Assembly: GCA_031272485.1 (NCBI GenBank)
Contig: JAISTV010000029.1
Coordinates: 1-33,999 of the forward strand
DNA from: Eubacteriales Family XIII. Incertae Sedis bacterium
GTDB taxonomy: Bacteria > Bacillota > Clostridia > Peptostreptococcales > Anaerovoracaceae
Length of the DNA stretch: 33,999 bases
Direction: 5' to 3'
Shown here piece after piece: positions 6,849-14,031 of this stretch; within the stretch, counting starts at the first letter, position 1, and each line of letters begins with the position of its first letter. The translations under genes and the position numbers were made by a program. The notes below the pieces were generated by a model that saw only the letters and a list, made by a program, of their open reading frames with translations, was not told where the DNA came from and ran no database searches.

Positions 6849-7811
6849 ATGAAACGAATCGCAGTACTTACGAGCGGCGGGGATTCGCCGGGCATGAACG
6901 CCACGATTCGCGCGGTGGTGCGCGGGGCGCTTTATCACGAGATGGAGATTTTCGGGATTGAGCGCGGCTATTCGGGGCTGATTGAGGGCGAGATTCGCGA
7001 GATGAACGCACGGTCGGTGGGCGATATCATCCAGCGCGGCGGCACCATTCTGAAGACGGCGCGCAGCGCGGAGTTTCTCACGGAGAAGGGCTTTAACATG
7101 GCGCTCAACATGCTCGCGAGCTTTAAGATTGAGGGGCTCGTGGTCATAGGCGGAAACGGCTCGCTTCTGGGCGCGCTGAAGCTGGCGGAGGCGGGGGTGA
7201 AGGTCATGGGCCTGCCCGGCACCATAGACAACGACCTGGCCTTTACCGACTACACCATAGGATTCGACACGGCGGTGAATACGGCGCTCACGGCCATTGG
7301 CAACATACGCGACACCTCGCAGTCGCACGACCGGACCACCATCGTGGAGGTTATGGGGCGCAACTGCGGCGACATAGCCATCCTTTCGGCGCTGGGCGGC
7401 GGCGCGGAGATCGTGCTTATCCCGGAGCGGCCGGAGGACGTGGACGACATTTGCCGGCGGCTGGTGGAGTCCAAGAACCGCGGCAAGAAGTCCAGCATAA
7501 TCATAAAGGCGGAGGGCGTAGAGGTTCCTTCGCAGGAGCTGGCGGACCTGATTGCGGCGCGCACGGGGCTGGAGGCCAAGGTGGTCATCCTGGGCTACAT
7601 CCAGCGCGGGGGTTCGCCCACGGCGCGCGACCGGCAGCTGGCGGCCATGCTCGGCTACGAGGCGGCGCGGCTGCTGAAGAAGGACGTTTACAACCGGGCG
7701 GTGGGCGTGCGCGGCGACAGCGTGGTGGACTACGATCTGGCCGAGGCGCTGGCCATGAAGAGCGACCCGCTCCTCGACCTGGACGGGCTCGCCGACATTC
7801 TTTCCCAGTAG
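6849..7811 (+). CDS. pfkA: 6-phosphofructokinase
   Basis: Phosphorylates fructose 6-phosphate to fructose 1,6-bisphosphate in glycolysis; cytoplasmic, 320 aa, the usual length for a bacterial PfkA. Visible motifs: nucleotide loop GGDSPGMN (from 10), GGNGS (101-105), catalytic GTIDNDL with Asp127, MGRNCGD, and GYIQRGGSPTARDR near the C-terminus. Gly104 and Gly124 predict ATP rather than pyrophosphate as donor. Residue 103 is Asn, where the well-studied enzymes have Asp in GGDGS; this may alter Mg-ATP binding. It has its own extended -10 promoter and a GGGAG site before the ATG. It is followed after 18 bases by an aldose 1-epimerase gene, so the two likely form a sugar-use unit. Confidence 0.95.
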   Translation: MKRIAVLTSGGDSPGMNATIRAVVRGALYHEMEIFGIERGYSGLIEGEIREMNARSVGDIIQRGGTILKTARSAEFLTEKGFNMALNMLASFKIEGLVVIGGNGSLLGALKLAEAGVKVMGLPGTIDNDLAFTDYTIGFDTAVNTALTAIGNIRDTSQSHDRTTIVEVMGRNCGDIAILSALGGGAEIVLIPERPEDVDDICRRLVESKNRGKKSSIIIKAEGVEVPSQELADLIAARTGLEAKVVILGYIQRGGSPTARDRQLAAMLGYEAARLLKKDVYNRAVGVRGDSVVDYDLAEALAMKSDPLLDLDGLADILSQ

Positions 7812-7829
7812 GGGCGCGGGGCGGCGGCC

Positions 7830-8843
7830 ATGGCATCTCCGGCGAAACTCATTACCATTACCAACAGGCGCGGCGCGGAACTTTCGCTGACGGACTTCGG
7901 CGCGGCGATTACGGGCTTTAAGCTGCCCATTTCCCGCACGCGAAAGATAGATTTGATTCTGGGCTATGACAATTTAGACGCGTACCGGGCGGGCACGGCA
8001 TATCTGGGCGCTACCGTCGGGCGCTGTGCGAACCGCATAGCGTACGGCAAGATTCCCATAGCGGGCTACACGTACACACTGGATAAGAACGAAGGCGGCA
8101 AGCACACGCTGCACAGCGGGTTTCACGGATACGAGAAGCGGCTGTGGCGGTACGCGGTGGTGAACGAAAACACCATTCGCTTCTCGCTGACGAGCGAGGA
8201 CGGGGACCAGGGCTTCCCCGGAAACGCGCAGATAGAGGTGGAATACTTCTTGGACGATAATAATGTTATAGTTATCTCCTACCGTGCCTACGCGAACCGG
8301 ACCACCTGCTTTAACCTCACGAACCATTCGTATTTCAACCTGAACGGCTACGCCAACGGGCGGATAGACGACCACGTGGTGCAGATAGACGCGAACGCCT
8401 ACACGCCGGTGAACGAGGAGCTCATTCCCACAGGGGAGATCCGGCACGTGGGCGGCACACCGTTCGACTTCCGCCACCCGAAGATGATTGGAGCGAGCGT
8501 GGACGCCGGCAGCCGACAGATTCGCTACGCCGGCGGGTTTGACCACAACTTTGTCCTGAACCACCACGACGGACATACGCCGGTTGCCTCGGTATTCAGC
8601 CCGCGCACGGGCATTCGCATGGAGGTCTATACGGACATGCCCGGGCTGCAGTTTTACACGGGCAACTCGCTGCCCGAGGGCGAGATCATGAAGAAAGGCG
8701 CCACCATCCACCGCCGCGGAGCGTTCTGCATGGAGACGCAGTTTTACCCGGACGCGCCGCACTTCGCGCAGTTCCCCTCCCCCATAGTGCGGATGGGCGA
8801 AATCTTCCGCTCCGTAACCAAGTACGCGTTCACCCGCGTGTAA
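7830..8843 (+). CDS. galM: Aldose 1-epimerase (galactose mutarotase)
   Basis: Interconverts alpha and beta anomers of aldoses such as glucose and galactose; cytoplasmic, 337 aa, normal length. Motifs seen: NRIAYGK near the start of the beta-sandwich, GGKHTLHSG, the catalytic-His motif NLTNHSYFNLNG, GGFDHNFVLN, and the catalytic-Glu motif METQFYPDAPH near the C-terminus. It follows pfkA by 18 bases and is probably co-transcribed with it, although its own ribosome binding site is only a G-rich stretch. Its last 14 bases overlap the convergent methyltransferase gene. Confidence 0.93.
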   Translation: MASPAKLITITNRRGAELSLTDFGAAITGFKLPISRTRKIDLILGYDNLDAYRAGTAYLGATVGRCANRIAYGKIPIAGYTYTLDKNEGGKHTLHSGFHGYEKRLWRYAVVNENTIRFSLTSEDGDQGFPGNAQIEVEYFLDDNNVIVISYRAYANRTTCFNLTNHSYFNLNGYANGRIDDHVVQIDANAYTPVNEELIPTGEIRHVGGTPFDFRHPKMIGASVDAGSRQIRYAGGFDHNFVLNHHDGHTPVASVFSPRTGIRMEVYTDMPGLQFYTGNSLPEGEIMKKGATIHRRGAFCMETQFYPDAPHFAQFPSPIVRMGEIFRSVTKYAFTRV

Positions 8844-10308
8844 CCAGCTCGGTGCAGCTGTTTCCGAATATGTCCTTGGCTACGATTTTGATGGCCTGTA
8901 GCTGGGCGCCTCCGCTTCTCGGCAGGAAGAACTCGAGCGCTTCCCCGCGGCGCGCGGCGGCGAGGGGGCGGTAGGGCTGTTCATCCGGGCCGGCCATGAG
9001 CAGCGCAATCATCTGCGCGGGGTCCGCGGCGGCGGCCTCTTCTACGAGCGCACGGTCACGCGCCTTGACCGGCATGTCCTCCGGCGCTATCCCGTACCGG
9101 CTCACGCGCACCCGCACGAGCAGGCGCTGCGCGTCCACCTCCTCCGTCTCCACATCGAAGCGCACCGTAATCTCCGGCGTCCGAGGTGGGTGCGGAATCA
9201 GCCGGAGCCGCACCTTGCGCTCCTCCGGAATCTCCGCGCTCGCAAGGTAGGCGGCTATGTCCTCCTCGCCCAGCAGCGGGTGGCCGCACAACACCGAAAA
9301 CGGCAGGCCTGACGCTACCATCCGGCTCTCGGCCGTGAGGATGGCAGCCGGGGCATTGTCGCATAAAATGTAGTCCCGTCCGTACGCGGCGGCCGCTATG
9401 GCTGTGGTGCCGCTACCGCCGTAGAGGTCCACGACGAGGTCGCCCTCACGGGTGCAGGCATTCAGGATGCGCAGCAGCAGGGCGTAGGGCTTCTGGGTGG
9501 CATAGCCGGTGCGCTCCGCGGAGGTGCGGCCGACCATGTCTATCTGCCAGACGTCCTTCATGTTCACCCACGTGTACCAGCCCTCGTCATCGCGGTACTC
9601 CTTGACGCCCTTGAAGCGGTAGGGTTTCCTGCCGCGGTTGTAGGACTTCTCCTTGCTGAGGAAGAACTTGCAGCGGCGCGGGTCCTTCGCGTAGAAGAGC
9701 AGCGTGTCGTGCTTGCGCGCGAACCGGCGCTTGGTGGCGCCGCCGCTTTTGTACTGCCAGATGACCTCGTTCATGAGGTGCTCCGGCCCGCCGAAAATGG
9801 CGTCCGCGAGGACCTTCACGTAGTGCACGGCGTGGTGGTCGAGGTGCAGCCACAGACTCCCGTCCTCCGCGAGCAGCTCGCGCGCCGCCATGATGCAGGC
9901 GCAGGTCTGCGTGAGGTAGGCCTCAAAAGCCGTGCCCTCCTCCGCGTCCTTCCACGTGTCCGCAAACGACTCGGTGGCAATGACGTGGCTGCCGCCCTCT
10001 GCGTCCCGTACGGCCACGGTGCCGGTCAGAACGCTGCGGGTGAAGAACGGCGGGTCGAGGTATACGAGGTTGGCCGGGGGAATGGTTCCCGCCGCCATGC
10101 CCGCGCGGAGGGTCTTGGCCACCTGCAGGTTATCGCCCAGAATCAGGCGGCCGGCGCCAATGATCCCTTTCTCAATGTTCGCCTTCTGCGCCTCCAGGCC
10201 GCTGTGCCGGTCGAAGACGGCCTCGAAGCGGATGTCGCCCGGCAGCGCGTGGTCCGCCTGCTGCTGCGCCGCCTCGAGTATGTCGGGAAAACGGTTCAGT
10301 ATGTCCAA
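8830..10308 (-). CDS. Site-specific DNA methyltransferase (N6_N4_Mtase type), orphan
   Basis: A 492-aa methyltransferase that probably adds a methyl group to adenine N6 (or cytosine N4). Motif order is catalytic DPPF (85-88), then a TQKPYALLLRIL segment (from 271) and the AdoMet-binding motif DLYGGSGTTAI (294-304), i.e. the beta-group order. About 150 residues follow the AdoMet domain and match nothing I recognise. Start codon TTG at 10308 has a good AGGAGG 9 bases upstream. It lies 34 bases after the amidohydrolase gene, likely in the same transcript. No restriction enzyme gene is nearby, so it may be solitary or regulatory. It overlaps galM tail to tail by 14 bases. Confidence 0.9.
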   Translation of the reverse strand: MDILNRFPDILEAAQQQADHALPGDIRFEAVFDRHSGLEAQKANIEKGIIGAGRLILGDNLQVAKTLRAGMAAGTIPPANLVYLDPPFFTRSVLTGTVAVRDAEGGSHVIATESFADTWKDAEEGTAFEAYLTQTCACIMAARELLAEDGSLWLHLDHHAVHYVKVLADAIFGGPEHLMNEVIWQYKSGGATKRRFARKHDTLLFYAKDPRRCKFFLSKEKSYNRGRKPYRFKGVKEYRDDEGWYTWVNMKDVWQIDMVGRTSAERTGYATQKPYALLLRILNACTREGDLVVDLYGGSGTTAIAAAAYGRDYILCDNAPAAILTAESRMVASGLPFSVLCGHPLLGEEDIAAYLASAEIPEERKVRLRLIPHPPRTPEITVRFDVETEEVDAQRLLVRVRVSRYGIAPEDMPVKARDRALVEEAAAADPAQMIALLMAGPDEQPYRPLAAARRGEALEFFLPRSGGAQLQAIKIVAKDIFGNSCTELVTRG

Positions 10309-10342
10309 AGCTGCGTTCCTCCTGCCTCTGCCCGCGGCTGCG

Positions 10343-11836
10343 TCAATCGAGATTCTGATACGCGGCGCACTTACCGCTGAGCACGCGCGCGAGCACCTCG
10401 GCGCCTTCCGCCGCCAGTGCCCGCTCGTCTATCCCCGCGATTTTCCCGTCTGCGTAGACAGCCTTGCCGCCTATGAACGTCATGGCCACCGGGCCGGTCA
10501 CGCCCGTGCGCGCGAGCAGGTTCTTCGCGTCGTGCGCCGTGGCCGTAAGCTCAAGCGTGTCCGCGTCTATCAGGAAAAAGTCGGCCGCCATGCCCGGCGC
10601 CAGGTAGCCTATGTCCGTGCGCCCCAGCGTCTTCGCCCCGTTCACCGTGGCAATCTTGAGCATCTCGTACGGGCTTATGCAGCCCCCGCGCGCCTTGCTG
10701 TGCCACGCCTGCATGAGCCAGCCGGTGCGCAGCGCGTCTAAGAGATTCGAGCTGTCGTTCGTGGCCGAGCCGTCGCAGCCGAGGCTTATGTTAATCCCCG
10801 CGCGCTGCATCTGCTGCATGGGCAGAATGGGCGAACCGCCCAGAATGGCCGGCGTGGGACAATGCGAAACCCCGGTGCCCGTGCGCCCCATCACAGCGTA
10901 CTCTTCCGGCAGCAGGTCCCAGCCGTGCGCGTACCAGACATCGTCGCCTATGAACCCGGCCTCCTCGGCCCAGGCCAGCGTGCGCTTGCCCCAACGCTCC
11001 AGCATAATATCGTTCTCGCCCTCGCAAAGATGCGTGTGCATGCGCACCCCCGCCTCGCGCGCCATGCGCACCGTCTCGGTAAACGTGTCGCGGTAGCAGT
11101 TAATCGGCTGGCACGGCGCCATGACTATCTGCGCGTAGGACAGCGGGTCCGGGTTATGGTACAGCCCGATCACGCGCGCGCAGTCATCCAGAAACTCCTG
11201 CGTGCTCTCCACCATCTCATCCGGCATGGTGCTGCCCTCGCTGCGCGGCAGCGTATTCGTCCCGCGCCCCGCGTGGTAGCGAATGCCTATCTCCCGCGCC
11301 GCCGCAAACTGCCGGTCTATGGGCGTCTTGCCCGTGGCCGTGGTAAAGCAGTACTGGTGGTCGAACGCCGTGGTGCACCCGTGCTTGACCAGGTCGGCCA
11401 TGGCCGTGAGCGACGAGTAGTAAATCACATCGCCGTCTATGTGCGCGAAAATCCGGTAGATTTCGTCGAGCCATTCGGCAAGCGTGACATTGACGAAGTC
11501 CACGCGAATCAGGTTCCTCACAAACGTCTGAAAGAAATGGTGGTGCGTGTTGACCAGCCCCGGGTAGACAATGTACCGGCTGCCGTCGATCACCTCGTCC
11601 GCCGCGACCTCAGACCGGCCCGCGATGTCCGCCCCGGCTTGCGGAACGCCTGTGTCCGCGATACCCGCCCCGGCTTGCGGAACCGCACAATCTCCTGCGC
11701 CCGCCCCGGCTTGCGGAACCGCGATGCTCTCGATACGCCCCCCGCGAACCAGCAGGTCCGCCCCGCGATAAACCCGATCCTCCGCGTCACAGGTAACTAT
11801 GGCCTTCACGCCCTTCAGTAATAATGTCTTTTCCAT
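10343..11836 (-). CDS. Amidohydrolase, 8-oxoguanine deaminase / TrzA-AtzB-like
   Basis: Metal-dependent deaminase of the amidohydrolase superfamily, 497 aa, cytoplasmic. Visible metal and active-site motifs: NTHHHFFQTF (H98/H100), MHTHLCEGE, YAHGWDLL, GTGVSHCP and GCDGSATNDSSN. The HTHLCE and DGSxNDSSN pattern fits 8-oxoguanine deaminase and relatives best; other N-heterocycle deaminases cannot be ruled out. ATG 11836 sits 5 bases after GGAGG; a GTG six bases further up overlaps that site and is less likely. Residues 40-75 are three 12-residue tandem repeats starting VPQAGAG or VPQAGAD, which are not expected in the family. Tandem and inverted 24-bp repeats lie upstream. It heads a two-gene unit with the methyltransferase. 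Confidence 0.88.
   Translation of the reverse strand: MEKTLLLKGVKAIVTCDAEDRVYRGADLLVRGGRIESIAVPQAGAGAGDCAVPQAGAGIADTGVPQAGADIAGRSEVAADEVIDGSRYIVYPGLVNTHHHFFQTFVRNLIRVDFVNVTLAEWLDEIYRIFAHIDGDVIYYSSLTAMADLVKHGCTTAFDHQYCFTTATGKTPIDRQFAAAREIGIRYHAGRGTNTLPRSEGSTMPDEMVESTQEFLDDCARVIGLYHNPDPLSYAQIVMAPCQPINCYRDTFTETVRMAREAGVRMHTHLCEGENDIMLERWGKRTLAWAEEAGFIGDDVWYAHGWDLLPEEYAVMGRTGTGVSHCPTPAILGGSPILPMQQMQRAGINISLGCDGSATNDSSNLLDALRTGWLMQAWHSKARGGCISPYEMLKIATVNGAKTLGRTDIGYLAPGMAADFFLIDADTLELTATAHDAKNLLARTGVTGPVAMTFIGGKAVYADGKIAGIDERALAAEGAEVLARVLSGKCAAYQNLD
11631..11719 (-). repeat. In-frame 36-bp tandem repeat, three copies, in the amidohydrolase
   Basis: The core GCCCCGGCTTGCGGAAC (plus strand) starts at 11631, 11667 and 11703, exactly 36 bases apart. 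It encodes VPQAGAG/D followed by five variable residues, three times. The length is a multiple of three, so the frame is kept. Confidence 0.85.
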
Positions 11837-11853
11837 AAGCACCTCCGCCCTCT

Positions 11854-11859
11854 ATTATA
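11854..11859 (-). promoter_or_regulatory. -10 box of the amidohydrolase promoter
   Basis: The minus strand has TATAAT at 11859-11854, giving a very short leader that still includes the GGAGG at about 11841-11845. The -35 region falls inside the first 24-bp repeat (TTGCGC), so a protein bound to the repeat would block or recruit polymerase. Confidence 0.5.
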
Positions 11860-11863
11860 CCGC

Positions 11864-11993
11864 ACGCCCCCACCCGCGCAAAATTTCAGTATTTCGTGTG
11901 TCCCCACGCCCCCGCCCACGCAAAATTTCAGTATTTCGTGTGGATTCACCAGATATTTCCAGCAATAATACACGAAATACTGAAATTTTGCGC
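11864..11993. repeat. 24-bp repeats: two direct copies 42 bp apart and one inverted copy
   Basis: The sequence CAAAATTTCAGTATTTCGTG lies in copies at 11876-11899 and 11920-11941, and inverted at 11970-11993. Copies 1 and 3 are perfect 24-base reverse complements. Copies 1 and 2 are part of a 42-bp tandem unit with a C-rich start. The set lies between the radical SAM gene end and the amidohydrolase promoter, with copy 1 over its -35. It is likely a regulator-binding array; an RNA hairpin between copies 2 and 3 (22-bp stem) is also possible. Confidence 0.75.
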
Positions 11994-12046
11994 ACGTACC
12001 AAGGGCACCGGGAGGTGCTGCGGCTGCGCACTGGGGGCTGCGGGGG

Positions 12047-13882
12047 TTAGCGGTGCTTGAGCATGCGGCGGGCCTTGGCGGCGCGGGGTTTGTTTTCTTT
12101 TTTGTGCTCGTGCAGGAGGGCGCGCTGGAGGGCGCGCTCGCCGGGGACTGCGGGGTTCTTCCCAGGGACGTAGACCGGCGCGCCCGTGAACGGATCCATG
12201 CCGGTGTGGTACATGCAGGTGGCGAGCGTTCCGGGCGTCGGGTAGAAATCCTGAATCTGGTCCGGCACGAAACCGTGCGCCTTCAAATGGTCCGTAAGTT
12301 CGGCCGCGCTGGCAAGGTCGCATCCCGGGTGCGCGGAGATGTAGTACGGCAACAGATACTGCGGCGAGCACTTGCCGCCCGCCTTCTGCGCTTCCGCCTG
12401 CCGCGCCGCTTCCGCTTCGTTAAAGCGCGCCTCGAATCGCTCGTACACTTCCGGGCCCGGCTTGCGCATACACGCGAGGGTCTGCGCGTTCACGTGCTCC
12501 GGCGCCGTCTTTAGGATGCCGCTCACGTGGTACCCAACCAGCTCCTTCAGGAAGGCCGGGCCGCCTTTTCCGTCCGCGAGCACCAGGTCGTAGCGGATCC
12601 CCGAGCGCACGAAGGCCTTCTTAACCCCGGGCACGCCGCGCACCGCACGCAGAAGCTGCGTATACTCCGTGTGATCCGCGCGCAGGTTCTTACACGGCTG
12701 CGGCCAGAGACAGTCCCGCTGTTTGCAGCTGCCGCGCTTCTCCTGCGCCGCGCAGGCCGCCCCGCGTATGTTGGCCGTGGGACCGCCCACATCGTGAATG
12801 TATCCGTAAAAACCGGGCAGGGAGGCCATCTTCTCCGCCTCCGCCACCACCGACTCCCGGCTGCGCGCCGTGGGGATTCGCCCCTGGTGCGCGGTTATGG
12901 CGCAGAAAGCGCAGTTACCGAAGCAGCCGCGTACGTGTGCTATGGAAAAGCGAATCTCGTGCAGCGCGGGGATTTCACACCCCTCCTGGCTATACACGGG
13001 GTGCTGGTCGTAACAGAACGGCAGCGCGTAGACATTGTCAAGTTCTTTCCTTGACAGCGGGGCTTGCGGCGGGTTTTGCAGAACGTAGATGCCGCCTTCA
13101 TACGCCTCGGCCAGCGGCCGGCTGCCTATGTGTTCGCCGTTCTCGTACTGAAGAACGTAGCTGCGACAGTAGGCCTCCTTGGCCTCCGCAAAGTCCCCCG
13201 CTACATCCGCAAACGCAGGCAGCGGCAAAGCATCCGCGGGCAGGGTCTCCTCGCGAGCCCGAAAGGCCGTACCGGCTATCCATGTGATGTCGCGCGCGGC
13301 AAACCCGTCCGCGAGCGCGTCCGCCACCTCGACTATGGCGCGCTCCCCCATGCCGTAGACCAGGATGTCCGCCTTGGAGTCCAGCAGCACGCTGCGGCGA
13401 ACCTTGTCCGACCAGTAGTCATAGTGCGCGAGGCGGCGCAGGCTCGCTTCTATGCCGCCCAGGATGACCGGGCAGCCCGGAAAGGCCGCCTTGCAGCCAT
13501 TTGTATAGACAATGAGCGCGCGGTCCGGGCGCCGGCCCGTCTGCCCGCCCGGCGAAAGGCTGTCCTTGCGGCGCTTATGCTTCGCCGCGGTGTAATTGGC
13601 TACCATGGAGTCCACCGAGCCGGCGGTAATGAGGAAGCCCAGGCGCGGCCGTCCAAAACGCTTAAAGGCATCGGCGTCCGTCCAGTCCGGCTGCGCCAGC
13701 ACCGCCACGCTGTAGCCCCGGCTCTCCAGCAGCCGGCCTATAATCGCCGTGCCGAAAGACGGGTGGTCTATGTACGGGTCACCGCTCACCAGCACAAAAT
13801 CCACACAGTCCAGCCCCCGCTCGCGCATTTCCTCGGACGTGCACGTGAGGAAGTTATCTATTGTATTCTTTTTATTTGACAC
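12047..13882 (-). CDS. YgiQ family radical SAM protein
   Basis: A 611-aa iron-sulfur radical SAM enzyme of unknown substrate. The N-terminal cobalamin-binding-like region has the family hallmark DPYIDHPSFGTAIIGRLLE and AQPDW. The 4Fe-4S motif is CFGNCAFC (C320, C324, C327), a CX3CX2C spacing. A second Cys-rich stretch (CAAQEKRGSCKQRDC) and the C-terminal DFYPTPGTLATCMYHTG are also typical of YgiQ. The frame is open to 13975, but GTG 13882 is preferred: GAGAGG lies 6 bases upstream and the protein then begins at the family position (VSNKKNTIDNFLT). A structured leader with its own promoter precedes it and can pair with the ribosome binding site. Confidence 0.9.
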   Translation of the reverse strand: MSNKKNTIDNFLTCTSEEMRERGLDCVDFVLVSGDPYIDHPSFGTAIIGRLLESRGYSVAVLAQPDWTDADAFKRFGRPRLGFLITAGSVDSMVANYTAAKHKRRKDSLSPGGQTGRRPDRALIVYTNGCKAAFPGCPVILGGIEASLRRLAHYDYWSDKVRRSVLLDSKADILVYGMGERAIVEVADALADGFAARDITWIAGTAFRAREETLPADALPLPAFADVAGDFAEAKEAYCRSYVLQYENGEHIGSRPLAEAYEGGIYVLQNPPQAPLSRKELDNVYALPFCYDQHPVYSQEGCEIPALHEIRFSIAHVRGCFGNCAFCAITAHQGRIPTARSRESVVAEAEKMASLPGFYGYIHDVGGPTANIRGAACAAQEKRGSCKQRDCLWPQPCKNLRADHTEYTQLLRAVRGVPGVKKAFVRSGIRYDLVLADGKGGPAFLKELVGYHVSGILKTAPEHVNAQTLACMRKPGPEVYERFEARFNEAEAARQAEAQKAGGKCSPQYLLPYYISAHPGCDLASAAELTDHLKAHGFVPDQIQDFYPTPGTLATCMYHTGMDPFTGAPVYVPGKNPAVPGERALQRALLHEHKKENKPRAAKARRMLKHR

Positions 13883-13992
13883 AAAAAACCTCTCAGAAAG
13901 AAGTAACACCGCTTGGTAAAAGCGGTGTCTTCTCAAATGACCATAAATCGTTTCGAGAGGTGCCGCCGTAACCACTCGGCAACTCCTTCGTT
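13883..13992 (-). promoter_or_regulatory. Structured 5' leader of the YgiQ gene with sequestered ribosome binding site
   Basis: About 110 nt from the predicted transcription start to the GTG. ACCTCTC (13961-13955) can pair perfectly with GAGAGGT (13894-13888), which is the Shine-Dalgarno sequence. Between them is a perfect 9-bp hairpin (ACACCGCTT, loop TTACC, AAGCGGTGT; 13928-13906). At the 5' end GCCGAGTGGTTACGGC (13980-13965) looks like a tRNA-Ser D-arm. The layout suggests translational control by alternative pairing. No known riboswitch class is recognised. Confidence 0.5.
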
Positions 13993-13998
13993 TTCAAT

Positions 13999-14028
13999 AT
14001 TATCCACTATCGATGCCCAAAATGTCAA
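13999..14028 (-). promoter_or_regulatory. Promoter of the YgiQ gene
   Basis: The minus strand has TTGACA (14028-14023), an 18-base spacer and GATAAT (14004-13999). Transcription should start near 13992 and include the structured leader. Confidence 0.55.
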
Positions 14029-14031
14029 CTC

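Noticed and set aside
7149-7226. A pyrophosphate-dependent phosphofructokinase
   Set aside because: Residues 104 and 124 are Gly, which is the ATP-type pattern, despite Asn103.
11864-11993. A small CRISPR array from the 24-bp repeats
   Set aside because: Only two direct copies, one inverted copy, C-rich similar spacers and no cas genes.
13883-13992. A tRNA-Ser gene in the YgiQ leader
   Set aside because: The D-arm is tRNA-like, but the anticodon stem does not pair, there is no T-arm and no CCA-side acceptor strand.
13883-13992. A T-box riboswitch before YgiQ
   Set aside because: GGCGGCACC loosely resembles the T-box, but the leader is too short for Stem I and the downstream helix hides a ribosome binding site, not a terminator.
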